A stretch of DNA of 64,000 nucleotides from UBA4742 sp963785815 (GCA_963785815.1 CAWAWN010000003.1:1-64000); one strand, 5' to 3'; positions 36,089-46,012 are shown, numbered from the stretch's first letter. Notes: a model not told the origin generated them from the sequence alone. Translations and numbers: made by a program.

Positions 36089-37303
36089 GTGAGGTTCTCA
36101 GCACGTCGAGTGACAATGGCGCTGGCCGTCATGGCCCTCGCGCTCCCCGCGTTGGGCGTCACGGCCGCACCAGGCGGGGCCGACGCCATCGCCGACAAGC
36201 GGGCGCAGGCGGCGCAGATCGCCCAGAAGCTCGACCAGCTCGGCACGCAGATCGACCAGCTCGGCCAGCAGTTCGACGCGGCCCAGCAGCAGTTGAGCAC
36301 GGCCAACAGCCAGATCACCACCGCCACCAAGGAGGTGGCGGCGGCCAACCGCACGCTGGGAGCGGCCCGCCAGCAGCTCGCCGGCTACGCGGTGCAGGCC
36401 TACGTCCAGGGGGGCGAGAGCGCCCTGCCCGACCTCCTGCTGACCGGCGACGGCAACGACGCCGTGCGCCAGCTCGAGTACCTCAAGGCGGCGTCGGGGA
36501 ACCGCGACGACCTGATCGACCAGGTGCGGGCGGCTCAGTACGCCACCAACGCCAAGCTGGCCACGCTGGACACGGCGCGCAACTCGGCCCGGGCGCTGCA
36601 GGCCAAGCTGACGGCCGAGAAGGACCAGGCCAACGCGGCCATGAGCCAGCAACAGGCCCTCCAGGCCACCGTCACCGGTGAGCTGGCCGACCTGGTGGCC
36701 CAGGCCCAGGCCGCCCAGGCGGCGGCCGCCGAGGCCGCGGCCAAGGCTCGTCTGGCCCAGCAGCAGGCACCCCCAGCCACGACGCCGCCCAAGGCCCCCG
36801 GGGGCACGACGCCCACCACCGGTGGGGGCCATCCCGGCTCGCCGACCACCACCGTGCCCAGCCCGACCACCACCGATCCGGGCGGATCGCCGACGGGCAA
36901 CCCGGTCGTCCCCATCTACGTCCCGCCGGGGGCGCCTCCGCCCGTCCTGCCCGCCGCGGCGACCGCCATCACCGTGGCCCGGCGGTACCTGGGCACGCCC
37001 TACCAGTGGGGCGGCGCGTCGCCGGCCACTGGCTTCGACTGCTCGGGCCTCGTGCAGTACTCGTTCGGCCAGGCGGGCGTCTCCCTGCCCCGGGTGGCCG
37101 ACGCCCAGGCCGCCGCCACCCGCCACGTGAGCTACGCCGACGCCCAGCCCGGCGACCTGGTGTTCTTCGATTCGCCCGACATCGGGCACGTCGGCATCTA
37201 CCTGGGCGGCGGGATGATGATCGACGCGCCCCACACCGGCGCGGTGATCCGGATCGAGAGCATCTGGTGGCCCACCCTGGTCGGCTTCGGCCGGGTCGTC
37301 TGA
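36089..37303 (+). CDS. Secreted NlpC/P60 (C40) peptidoglycan peptidase with coiled coil
   Basis: A 404-residue exported cell-wall hydrolase of the RipA type. A signal peptide (VRFSARRVTMALAVMALAL, ending near GVTAAPGGADA) is followed by a long Gln/Ala-rich coiled coil at about residues 35-230, then a Thr/Pro/Gly linker to about 285. The C-terminal NlpC/P60 domain has the catalytic Cys in TGFDCSGLVQYSF, the His in IGHVGIYLGGG and the GDLVFFD motif. It probably cleaves D-Glu to diamino acid bonds during cell separation. The GTG has AGGAG about 9 bases upstream. Confidence 0.92.
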   Translation: MRFSARRVTMALAVMALALPALGVTAAPGGADAIADKRAQAAQIAQKLDQLGTQIDQLGQQFDAAQQQLSTANSQITTATKEVAAANRTLGAARQQLAGYAVQAYVQGGESALPDLLLTGDGNDAVRQLEYLKAASGNRDDLIDQVRAAQYATNAKLATLDTARNSARALQAKLTAEKDQANAAMSQQQALQATVTGELADLVAQAQAAQAAAAEAAAKARLAQQQAPPATTPPKAPGGTTPTTGGGHPGSPTTTVPSPTTTDPGGSPTGNPVVPIYVPPGAPPPVLPAAATAITVARRYLGTPYQWGGASPATGFDCSGLVQYSFGQAGVSLPRVADAQAAATRHVSYADAQPGDLVFFDSPDIGHVGIYLGGGMMIDAPHTGAVIRIESIWWPTLVGFGRVV

Positions 37304-37337
37304 CCCGAGCTTCCTGGCCCTCCGGCGTCTCGAAACC

Positions 37338-37374
37338 GGTGCAGAAACGTGCCCATACGGCACGCTTCTGCACC
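37338..37374. terminator. Hairpin between convergent genes (inverted-repeat family C)
   Basis: GGTGCAGAA pairs with TTCTGCACC and CGTGCC with GGCACG around a short loop. It lies between the ends of the NlpC/P60 gene and the convergent luciferase-like gene. The sequence closely resembles the hairpin at 3876-3926. Confidence 0.7.
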
Positions 37375-37411
37375 AACCTGCACGAGCGATGAGCGAGCGG
37401 GGAGCGGGGGA

Positions 37412-38353
37412 TCACCGGCCCCTAAGCGCGGCCACGACGGGGGCCATGATGTCGATGGCGTCGAGGCCGACGCCGACGTAGGAGATGCCGTAGCGCGCTC
37501 GCCGCACCTGGCACTGCTCGATGATCTCCTCGGTGGTGCCCACCAGGGCGTAGGGCGATTCCAGGGCCTCTTCCGGGGTGACCCCGAGCGCGGGGCCCAC
37601 GGCCCGGGCCACGCCCGGCCGGTCATCGGAGAGCATGGTGAGGTGCACGCGCACCTGCAGCTCGATCTGGTCGAACCGGGGACCAGCCGCCTCCCGCACC
37701 CAGGCCACCTTGTCGAGGGTGGCCTGGTGGGTCGACGAGGGACCGGCCCGCTCGTCGATGCGCCCGGCCGGCAGGGCGATGTTGAGGCCCACGATGTCGG
37801 CCCCGCGGCCGGCGAGGCTCAGCACCCGACGACCGCCGCCACCGATCAGGATGGGCGGCCGGGGTGACTGGAGGGGCTTGGGCTGGCCCTCCAGGCCGTC
37901 GACCCGGTAGTGGCGGCCGGCGACGTGCACCGGTCCGTCGTCCCACAGGCCGGTGATGACCTCGAGGGCCTCGCCCAGGCGCTCGATGCGGGTGCCGGGC
38001 GGGTCCATCACCAGGCCGGCCTGCTGGTAGTCGGTGGTCATCCAGCCTGCGCCCAGGCCGAGCTCGAGTCGCCCACCCGAGAGCCGGTCGATCGTGGCCG
38101 CCTCCTTGGCCAACACGACGGGGTGGCGGAAGTCGTTGCAGTAGGTCAGCGAGCCGATGCGCAGCACGGTGGTGGCGTCGGCCGCGGCCATGAGCGCAGG
38201 GGTCAGGGCCAACTGGTCGTCGAGGTGGTCCGACACCGTGAGCGTGGCGAAGCCCAGGTCCTCGACCTTGCGGGCCAGGTCCGGCCAGGTGGTGCCGGGC
38301 GGGGGCGCCGCCGCCTGCAGCCCGAATCGGAACGGCTTGGTGGCCGACACCAC
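37412..38353 (-). CDS. F420-dependent luciferase-like oxidoreductase (TIGR03621-type)
   Basis: A 313-residue LLM-class flavin/F420 oxidoreductase barrel. FRFGLQAAAPPPGTTWPDLA at the N-terminus, LTVSDHLDDQLALTPALMAAA, TYCNDFRHPVVLAKEAATID and RLELGLGAGWMTTDYQQAG match the actinobacterial TIGR03621 group, which is expected to use F420. The C-terminal part (LVGTTEEIIEQCQVRRARYG) is complete. The start is uncertain: two adjacent GTG codons (38353, 38350) follow GAGGGAG closely. The frame is open for kilobases upstream, but that is shadow. The substrate is unknown. Confidence 0.85.
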   Translation of the reverse strand: MVSATKPFRFGLQAAAPPPGTTWPDLARKVEDLGFATLTVSDHLDDQLALTPALMAAADATTVLRIGSLTYCNDFRHPVVLAKEAATIDRLSGGRLELGLGAGWMTTDYQQAGLVMDPPGTRIERLGEALEVITGLWDDGPVHVAGRHYRVDGLEGQPKPLQSPRPPILIGGGGRRVLSLAGRGADIVGLNIALPAGRIDERAGPSSTHQATLDKVAWVREAAGPRFDQIELQVRVHLTMLSDDRPGVARAVGPALGVTPEEALESPYALVGTTEEIIEQCQVRRARYGISYVGVGLDAIDIMAPVVAALRGR

Positions 38354-38464
38354 TCCCTCTTCCCCTCTGGCGATCTCGTCGCGTGGTGCGGGGCCGGCGT
38401 CGGCGGGTTTGGCGTCGGCGATGGCCCTTGGTGGGCGGACGTGGCGAAAACTAGCCTGCCGGCC

Positions 38465-39268
38465 GTGACCGATCCCCTGCACGGCTTCACCCGGACGACC
38501 TTCACCCACGACGGCAAGTCGCGCGACGTCTACGAGCTGGGAGAGGGCCCGGCGGTGATCGTCATGGCCGAGATCCCGGGCATCACGCCCAAGGTGGCCG
38601 ACTTCGCCCGACGGGTGGTCGGGGTCGGGTGCACGGCCGTGCTCCCCCGCCTGTTCGGCGAGCCCGGGGTGGCGGCCACGCCCGCCAACGCGCTCAAGGC
38701 CATCGGTCCGGCGTGCGTGTCCAGGGAGTTCGCGGCGTTCGCGGCCAACCGCACCGCGCCGGTGACCCAGTGGTTGCGGGCCCTGGCCGCTGACGCCCAC
38801 CAGCGGTGCGGCGGTCCGGGCGTGGGCGCCGTGGGCATGTGCTTCACCGGTGGGTTCGCCCTGGGCATGATGGTGGACGAGCGGCTCATCGCGCCGGTGC
38901 TGAGCCAGCCGTCGTTGCCCATCGGGCTGACGGCCAAGGCCAAGGCCGGCCTGCAGCTCAGCGACGCCGACCTGGCTCGGGTCAAGGCCCGGGCCGAGGA
39001 CGGCATCTGCGTGCTCGGGCTGCGCTTCACCGGAGATCCGGTGGTGCGGGCCGAGCGCTTCGGTCGACTGCGCGACGAGCTGGGCGAGAACTTCATCGGG
39101 GTGGAGATCGACTCGTCCAAGGGGAACCCGTGGGGGTTCCCGCGGGGCGCGCACTCGGTGCTCACCGAGCACCTGGTGGACGAGCCGGGCAACCCCACCC
39201 ACGACGCCCTGAACCAGGTGCTCGAGTTCTTCCGGGAGCGCCTGGTCGAGCCCGCCGCAGCCAGCTGA
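38465..39268 (+). CDS. Dienelactone hydrolase family protein
   Basis: A 267-residue alpha/beta hydrolase with the Cys-type nucleophile of dienelactone hydrolases: VGAVGMCFTGGFALGMM. Upstream are AVIVMAEIPGITPKVADFAR and a Leu/Pro-rich strand. The acid and His residues lie near FTGDPVVRAERF and RGAHSVLTEHLV. Such enzymes hydrolyse lactones or esters in aromatic or other degradation; the substrate is not known. GTG start with a TAGCCT box ending 7 bases upstream. It is divergent from the F420-type oxidoreductase gene, with a gap of 111 bases. Confidence 0.87.
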   Translation: MTDPLHGFTRTTFTHDGKSRDVYELGEGPAVIVMAEIPGITPKVADFARRVVGVGCTAVLPRLFGEPGVAATPANALKAIGPACVSREFAAFAANRTAPVTQWLRALAADAHQRCGGPGVGAVGMCFTGGFALGMMVDERLIAPVLSQPSLPIGLTAKAKAGLQLSDADLARVKARAEDGICVLGLRFTGDPVVRAERFGRLRDELGENFIGVEIDSSKGNPWGFPRGAHSVLTEHLVDEPGNPTHDALNQVLEFFRERLVEPAAAS

Positions 39269-39298
39269 CGGCCTGATCGGCGGACGGTCGCAGTCATC

Positions 39299-40119
39299 GT
39301 GAGAAGCGCGTGGTGGGAGGGGAGCGCCGGGTGTCGGCTGTGGCAGGCCCTGGGCGGGGCGACCGATTCTCGGGGAAGGCCCATCCTCGGCCCGGACGAC
39401 TGGCTGGTCGTGTTCGTCGGCCCCGAGGATCAGGCTCCGAACGCGACCGCAGCATTGCGGTGCGTGGGGATCGACAGCCGGCCGTGCCACGTGCCGGACG
39501 ACCACCGCCTCGTCGGTGATCCCACCGAGCTGGCGGCACTCGAGGCTCGGGCCCCGGACGCGCTGCGTGCCGTTCGCGAGCTCGGCTCGCTCGACGTCGC
39601 GAACCGCGTTCTGACCGAGGAGGAGTGAGCCGCGCTCGAGCTGCCGGCCGACCCCGACGACATCGAGCCGCCTCCGGCGCCCGCGCTGCGCACGCCGATC
39701 CATCCCGTACTGGTGGTACTGACCTTCCTGGTGGTGGGCGGCGTGCCGGCCATCGCCCTGGTGGCCGGCCTGGTGGCGCCGTGGATGACGACCACGGCGC
39801 AGGTCGGCAGCCCAGGGGTCGCGGGGTCCCGACCTGTGTCGAGCTACGTGGATGCCACGGGGCGAACCGCGTACGAGGTCTCGTGCCCTGCACCGATCCA
39901 TGGAGCATTCGAACGCGACGCGTTGTGCCAACCGACGGACCGGCAGGACTCGCGACCTCGTTGACCGCGGCGGCCGTCGGGTTGTGCGGGCTGGTCGCCC
40001 TGGCCTGGCTCGGTCGGTGGATCGTGCGTCGCCGCCGTGCGCTTGCCCCTCGGCGGGCTGCATCGCAAGGTCCAGCCGGCTCGGGGCCGTCACAGGGCGC
40101 CGGTACCATCGAAGGTTGA
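39299..40119 (+). pseudogene. Possible broken gene for a two-helix membrane protein
   Basis: Three consecutive pieces look like one protein. Piece one (39299-39628, 109 residues, MRSAWWEGSAGCRLWQALGG onward) ends LTEEE at a TGA. The same frame continues without a start as AALELPADPDDIEPPP, then a hydrophobic helix (VLVVLTFLVVGGVPAIALVA) to 39964. A second helix (ATSLTAAAVGLCGLVALAWL, followed by RRRR) lies in another frame and runs to 40119, the pcrA start. If TGA were TGG, the sequence would read EEEWAALE, a natural helix. So a nonsense change plus a frameshift is plausible; separate small genes or base errors are alternatives. Family unknown. Confidence 0.45.
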
Positions 40120-43100
40120 TGAGCCCGGGACCGCACGGCGACCGCCTTTTCGACACCGCCGACGAGCCCGAGCGCGAGCTCGGCCCGGTGGCCGACGACG
40201 ACCGCGGCCCCGACGACGGGCTCGACGTGCGCTGGGTGGCCAACCAGGCCCCCGACGTCGACGACGAGCCGCTGCCGGCGTTCGAGCCCGAGGGCGACGA
40301 CCTCGATGACCGACCCGGCGGCGGCGCCGGTTCGTGGGCCTCGCGGCCCGACCCGACCGAGGGGTTGAACCCGGTCCAGCTCGAGGCCGTGACCCACGTC
40401 GACGGCCCGTTGCTGGTGGTTGCCGGCGCCGGCTCGGGCAAGACCCGGGTGCTCACCCATCGCATCGCCCACCTCATCCGCAACGAGGACGTCTCGCCCT
40501 TCGAGATCCTGGCCATCACGTTCACCAACAAGGCGGCGGACGAGATGAAGCAGCGGGTGGCCGCCCTGGTCGGGCCGGTGGCCCAGAAGATGTGGGTGTC
40601 CACCTTCCATTCGGCCTGCGTGCGCATCCTGCGCCGCGACGGCAAGGCGCTGGGCTACCCGTCGTCGTTCACGATCTACGACCAGGCCGACGCCGTGCGC
40701 CTCACCGGCTACGTGGTGCGCGACCTCAACCTCGACTCCAAGCGGTTCCCGCCCCGGTCGGTGCACGCCACCATCAGCGCGGCCAAGAACGAGGGCCTCG
40801 ACGTCGAGGCCTACGCGGCCCGGGCCCAGGTCATCTTCGAGCGCAAGATCGCCGAGGTCTACCGCGAGTACCAGGCCCGCCTCGAACGGGCCGGCGCCAT
40901 GGACTTCGACGACCTGCTGGGCAACGTGGTGCGCCTGTTCCGTGAGCATCCCGACGTGCTGGACCACTACCGCCGCCGCTTCCGCCACGTGCTGGTCGAC
41001 GAGTACCAGGACACCAACCACGTCCAGAACGAGCTCGTCCTCCAGCTCACCTCCGAGCACCGCAACGTCTGTGTGGTGGGCGACTCGGACCAGTGCCTCG
41101 TGCCCGACACCCTCGTCACGACGCCGACCGGTCCCCGCCGGATCGACGAGCTCGCGGTGGGAGACACGGTGCTCGGGACCACGGGTCGGTCCGAGGCGGT
41201 CGCCGGGCGGCTCGCCCATGTGAAGCAAGGTCGATCGACGGGGCCGTTGGCCAAGGTGGTGGCCGACGGCCGGGTGGTGAGGGGAACCGTGCACCACATC
41301 GTCCCGGCGCGCATGGCCGCGGACCCTGGGCGGTGGTTCGTCTACCTCATGTGGCGAGCTGATCGCGGCTACCGCGTGGGGCAGACCAAGAGCGTACGGG
41401 TCGACGGCCATGGCAACCAGCAGCTCGGCTTCGTCGTGCGCTGCGGTCAGGAACACGCGGACAAGCTCTGGGTTCTCCGAGTGTGCGAGTCGGCCGCGGA
41501 CGCGTCCTACTGGGAGGCGTATCTCGCGGCGCGCTACGGCCTGCCCACGGCGTGCTTCCATGCAGTCGGGCGGGCGGGCATGGCGCTCGACGACGAGTCG
41601 CTGGCTCGCCTGTTCACCGAGCTCGACACCGATGCCGCCGCCAAGCTGCTGATGGATGACCTCTACCTCCATCCGGACTTCCCGCACCATCGACCTCAGG
41701 GCGGGGAGCGCCGCCAGTCGCTCAACTTGACGATGTTCTCCGACGCCCGGGCGGCCGTCAGCTACCACCGGGTGCAGTGGTCGTCGAACCGGGCCGTGCA
41801 GGCACAGCGCCTCGAGGCCGCTGGTCTGAGCGTGCGACCGGGCAGGTTGCCCGGAACCTTCCGGTTCGAGACCAGCCGTCGCGACTACCCGGATGCCGTA
41901 GCCCTGGCGCGCCGGTGCCGCGGGCGCCGCCGATCTCGACATCCGCTACCGGATCTCGGTCGCGGGACACGTCTACGACTACATGCCCCTCAGCCACCTG
42001 CGGCCCGGGATGCGGGTGCTCGTCAGCGGTCCGGACGGTGACCTGGTCGAGGCCCCCGTCGACTCGGTCGAGCTCGAGGCCTACGACGGGCCGGTCTACG
42101 ACCTCGAGGTCGACGAGACCCACACCTATGTGGCCGACGGCGTGCTGGTCCACAACAGCATCTACAACTTCCGAGGCGCCGACATCCGCAACATCCTCGA
42201 GTTCGAGGAGGCGTTCCCCGATGCCACCGTGATCGTGCTGGAGCAGAACTACCGCTCCACCCAGACCATCCTCGACGCGGCCAACGCCGTCATCGCCAAC
42301 AACCTGGGACGCAAGCCCAAGGAGCTGTGGACCGACGAGGGCCACGGCCAGGCGATCATCCGCTACCACGCCGACGACGAGGCCGACGAGAGCCAGTGGG
42401 TGGCCCACCAGATCTCCCACCTCCACGACGACCACCACCGCTGGGGCGACGTGGCCATCTTCTACCGCACCAACGGGCAGAGCCGCGTCATCGAGGAGCA
42501 GCTCATGCGCTCCGGCATCCCCTACAAGGTGATCGGCGGCACCCGCTTCTACGACCGCCGCGAGGTCAAGGACGCCCTGGCCTACCTGAAGGTGCTGGCC
42601 AACCCGGTCGACGAGGTGAGCATCAAGCGGGTCCTCAACGTGCCCAAGCGGGGCGTGGGCGACTCGACGGTGGGTCGCCTCGACGCCTGGGCCAACGGCC
42701 ACGACGTGTCGTTCATGGAGGCGCTGCGCCGCCACGACGAAGCCGGCATCAGGGGCACCGCCATCCGCGGCATCGAGCGCTTCCTGGCCCTCATCGACGA
42801 GCTGGCCGCCGAACTGGCCGGCGGGGCGGGTCCGGGCGAGCTGCTCGAGGTGGTGCTCGACCGTTCGGGGTACGTGCGCGAGCTCGAGGCCGAGCACAGC
42901 GTCGAGGCCGAGGGGCGCATCGAGAACCTGGCCGAGCTGGTCGGAGCGGGACGCGAGTTCGACTCGGTCGACGCCTTCCTCGAGCAGGTCGGCCTGGTGG
43001 CCGACACCGACGACCTGGGCGACGACGAGTCGTCGGTCCTGCTCATGACCCTGCACTCGGCCAAGGGCCTCGAGTTCCCGATCGTGTTCCTCATCGGCAT

Positions 43101-43695
43101 GGAGGACGGCGTCTTCCCCCACCTGCGCTCCATCGGCGAGCCCGACCAGCTCGAGGAGGAGCGGCGCCTGGCCTACGTGGGCATCACCCGGGCCCGGGAG
43201 CGGCTCTACCTGTCCCACGCCTGGAGCCGCATGCTCTACGGCTCGACCCAGTACAACCCGCCGAGCCGGTTCCTCGACGAGATCCCCGAGAACCTGGTCG
43301 AGCAGGTCGAGGGCAACCGACGCGGGTCGCGCCGGTCCAGCTTCGGTGGCAACCGTTCTGACCGAGGTGGCGGCTCGGGATCATGGGATCCGGGTCCAGC
43401 GCGCGGCGACGGGGGGGACGGTCGTACCTTCGGGCGCGGGAGCGGCCGAGGCCGTGACTGGGAGGACCACCGCGAGCGTGTCGTCGACCAGGCGCTGGCC
43501 AGGGCCGAGCCGGCGCCCACCGGAGCCGACCGTCTGGGCCTGGCGGTGGGCGACGACGTCCGCCACGGCACCTTCGGCGAAGGCGTGATCCAGCGCATCG
43601 AGGGCGAGGGCGACAAGGCGCAGGCCCACGTGCACTTCGTCGGCGTGGGCGACAAGGTGTTGCTGCTCAGCTGGGCCCCGCTGGAGAAGATCTGA
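40119..43695 (+). CDS. pcrA: UvrD/PcrA superfamily I DNA helicase, interrupted by an intein with a frame shift
   Basis: ATP-dependent 3'-5' helicase for repair and replication restart. The N-extein (40119-41093, 325 residues) has an acidic N-terminus, LNPVQLEAVTHVDGPLLVVA, Walker A GAGSGKTRVLTHRIA, AITFTNKAADEMKQRV and HVLVDEYQDTNHVQNELV, stopping inside motif III after VVGDSDQ. The C-extein (42157-43695, 512 residues) resumes SIYNFRGADIRN and has LEQNYRST, LMTLHSAKGLEFP and YVGITRARERLYL, ending with a PcrA-type Tudor-like tail. Together the exteins give an intact 837-residue helicase. The 1063-nt insert is not a multiple of three, so the second half is out of frame with the first. Confidence 0.9.
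41094..42156 (+). mobile_element. Intein in pcrA motif III, frame-shifted
   Basis: The insert begins with Cys (CLVPDTLVTTPTGPRRIDEL, splicing block A), has a block B-like VRGTVHHIVPA, and ends with the C-terminal blocks VYDLEVDETHTYVADGVLVHN followed by Ser as the first C-extein residue. The insertion site, GDSDQ/SIYNFRGAD, is the conserved nucleotide-binding motif III. The centre (WFVYLMWRADRGYRVGQTK ... SYWEAYLAARYGLPTACF) resembles a GIY-YIG-like homing endonuclease, tentatively. Coding shifts from one frame to the +1 frame between about 41899 (a TAG in the second frame) and 41935, with ADLDIRYRISVAGHVYDY already readable in the second frame. Confidence 0.85.
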
Positions 43696-43768
43696 GGTCA
43701 CGCCAACTGGCGGGGCGGCGGTCCGGCGGCCAACATCGTCTGGTGTCCGTTGAACGATTGCGACGGCC

Positions 43769-45259
43769 GTGCACGCGCTGACCCGCGCCCGCCTGGTGCT
43801 GGGTCGCGGCACCACGCTGGGGACGTTCATGTCCGACCTGGCCGACGTGCACGGCAACCGCCGGCTGGTCACCGAGGCCGCCGGCGTCCAGCTCAGCTAC
43901 CACCAGGCGGCCAAGCGGGTGAACCGGTGGGCGGCCGGCATCCGGGCCCAGGCCGAGCCGGGCGATCGGGTGGTGATCAACACCACCAACACCTACGAGC
44001 AGTTCCTGTTGTGCCTGGCCGCCTCGCGCGCCGGCTGCCTGGCCGCGCCGGTCAACCCCCAGATGCGAGCCGACGAGGTGGCCCACGTGGTGGCCGACGC
44101 TGGTGCCGCCCTGGTCATCCGCAGCGTCCACCAGGTGGACCGCGCCGAACCGATGGTCGAGGCCGCGCCGGCGTCGGTGGACGACGTCGCCGCCCTCTTC
44201 TACACGTCCGGCACCACCGGGTCGCCCAAGGGTGCCGAGCTGACCCACCGGGCCCTGCTCGGCCACGCCACCGCCGGGGCGCTGTGGACCCCGGCCCTGC
44301 ACCGCGACGAGTCGGTGTTCAGCCTGCCCATCGCCCACATCATGGGATTCACCGTGCTGGTGGGCATGGCGTGTCTGGGCGTGCCCACCTACCTCATCCC
44401 CCGGTTCCGGCCCACCGAGGTGCTCGACGCCATCGAGACGCGCCGAGCCACCATCTTCATCGGGGTGCCGGCCATGTTCCGCATGCTGCTCGAGGCGGGC
44501 GCGGCCGAGCGCGACCTCAGCTCCGTGCGCCTCTGGGGCTCCGGGGCCGACGCCATGCCCGCGGACCTGGCCCGGCAGTTCAAGTCCATGGGGGCCACGG
44601 CCACGTTGCCGCTGATCGGGCCGGTGGGCCAGGCCGCCTTCGTGGAGGGGTACGGCATGGTCGAGGTGGGCGGGGGGGTGGCGGCCAAGGTGTCCCCGCC
44701 CGGGCTCGGCCTGGGGCTGGGTGACGGCCTGGGGCTGCAGCTGCCGGGCTACCGGTTCAAGGTGGTGGACGGCGACGACCAGGAGGTGCGCCCCGGGGCC
44801 GAGGGCGAGCTGCTGGTCCGGGGCCCGGGCGTCCTCCGCGGCTACTGGAACGCGCCGGAGACGACTCGCCACACCGTGACCGACGACGGCTGGCTGCGCA
44901 CCGGTGACATGGTGCGCCGCGGGCCGCTGGGCACGGTCGTGTTCGTGGGACGCCAGAAGGACGTGATCAAGCACGCCGGGTACTCGGTGTACGCCCGCGA
45001 GGTGCAGGAGGCGCTCGAGCGCCACCCCGCCGTGCTGGAGGCGGCCGTGGTGGGCCTGCCCGACGAGACCAAGGGCGAGATCCCCGCCGCCGCCGTGCGG
45101 TTGGCCGAGGGGGTCGAGCTCGACGACCTGGACCTGGAGGCCTGGGCCGGCCAGCACCTGGCCGCCTACAAGGTGCCCCGGCGGTTCGTGGCCGTGGGCG
45201 ACCTGCCCCGCACCGGCACCAACAAGCTGGCCAAGCGCGACCTGCTGAGCCTGTTCTAG
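43769..45259 (+). CDS. AMP-forming acyl-CoA synthetase/ligase
   Basis: A 496-residue adenylate-forming enzyme that activates a carboxylic acid to acyl-AMP and acyl-CoA. The P-loop-like motif LFYTSGTTGSPKGAELTH lies near residue 148, then SLPIAHIMGF, EGYGMVEVGGG, the hinge TGDMVRRGPLGTVVFVGRQK and the catalytic Lys in GTNKLAKRDLL. It is the smaller, 500-residue type. The chain length of the substrate cannot be told. GTG start; the 73 bases after pcrA show no clear promoter. Confidence 0.9.
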   Translation: MHALTRARLVLGRGTTLGTFMSDLADVHGNRRLVTEAAGVQLSYHQAAKRVNRWAAGIRAQAEPGDRVVINTTNTYEQFLLCLAASRAGCLAAPVNPQMRADEVAHVVADAGAALVIRSVHQVDRAEPMVEAAPASVDDVAALFYTSGTTGSPKGAELTHRALLGHATAGALWTPALHRDESVFSLPIAHIMGFTVLVGMACLGVPTYLIPRFRPTEVLDAIETRRATIFIGVPAMFRMLLEAGAAERDLSSVRLWGSGADAMPADLARQFKSMGATATLPLIGPVGQAAFVEGYGMVEVGGGVAAKVSPPGLGLGLGDGLGLQLPGYRFKVVDGDDQEVRPGAEGELLVRGPGVLRGYWNAPETTRHTVTDDGWLRTGDMVRRGPLGTVVFVGRQKDVIKHAGYSVYAREVQEALERHPAVLEAAVVGLPDETKGEIPAAAVRLAEGVELDDLDLEAWAGQHLAAYKVPRRFVAVGDLPRTGTNKLAKRDLLSLF

Positions 45260-45263
45260 TCGG

Positions 45264-45842
45264 TCAGCGCTTGGGGAGGGTGCCGGTCATCAGCACCGTC
45301 GAGCTGGTGGTGGTGGCGCGCGGTTCGAGGGTGGTGCCGCCGCTGGGCAGCCCGGCCGACTCGTCGTTCGGGTTGAGGTCGATGACCACCCGACCGTCCT
45401 TGGTCACGGTGACGCGGTAGTGGGGGAGGCCGGTGCCGGTGGCCGACACCGGCGCGCCGCCACAGGGATCCTGGAAGTGCGACGCGGCCGCATCCCACCT
45501 CAGCGTGCACTGGCGGCCCTGGCCGGCCTTGCGGGCGTCGAAGGCCAACCAGCCGCGGCCCACCTCCGAGCCGAGGTGCTGCAGGTAGATGTCGCGGGTG
45601 CCGCCTGACGGGTCGGGCAGGAGGATGGGGCCGGAGCGGGCGATCTCGGCGGCCCGGTCCTTGGCCGAGCCGGCATCGAAGTCGGCCGACCCCAGGTGCA
45701 GCACCGTCTGGTTGTGGGACGTGATCGACGGGATGGCGAACACGAAGAGGGCCACGGCCAACCCCAAGGCCACCAGCACGCCGCCCAGGGCCAGCGTGTA
45801 GGTGCGCGCGCCGCGTTGGCGGCGGGGGGCGACCGGGCTCAT
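45264..45842 (-). CDS. Membrane-anchored protein with a degenerate Rieske-like domain
   Basis: A 192-residue protein with a basic N-terminus, one membrane helix at about residues 15-38 (TYTLALGGVLVALGLAVALF) and an outward domain. The segment GRQCTLRWDAAASHFQDPCGGAPVSATGTGLPHY then RVTVTKDGRVVIDLN follows the pattern of Rieske proteins (GCTLRWD...F.CPCHGS), but the CxH pairs that bind the 2Fe-2S cluster are missing; only two Cys remain. This could be a cluster-free relative with a structural disulfide. It converges with the acyl-CoA ligase gene (4-base gap). The family assignment is an inference. Confidence 0.6.
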   Translation of the reverse strand: MSPVAPRRQRGARTYTLALGGVLVALGLAVALFVFAIPSITSHNQTVLHLGSADFDAGSAKDRAAEIARSGPILLPDPSGGTRDIYLQHLGSEVGRGWLAFDARKAGQGRQCTLRWDAAASHFQDPCGGAPVSATGTGLPHYRVTVTKDGRVVIDLNPNDESAGLPSGGTTLEPRATTTSSTVLMTGTLPKR

Positions 45843-46012
45843 GGCCGTAGTATCCCGTGCCCAGCGCCGGACGATCGAGTCGGCCCTGGCCGCGGCGACC
45901 ACCGAATCGTGGCGCTCTCCCCGGCTGGAGCCGGGCGCGCGCCGGGTCGGCGTCAGGCCGTCACGGTGTCGGCCTTTGCCGAGCGCCCTGGCGAGTCGCT
46001 AGCTTCGCCGCC

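Noticed and set aside
37349..37867. Plus-strand open frame of 172 codons
   Set aside because: It is antisense to the F420-type oxidoreductase gene and shows no domain.
39626..39628. TGA as selenocysteine codon
   Set aside because: No selenoprotein family match and no visible SECIS-like hairpin; the surrounding residues suit Trp better.
41983..43695. Independent downstream gene encoding a naturally split intein and C-terminal helicase half
   Set aside because: There is no Shine-Dalgarno before ATG 41983, and intein-like coding in the same frame continues upstream of it, which favours a frame-shifted single gene. Kept only as an alternative in the findings.
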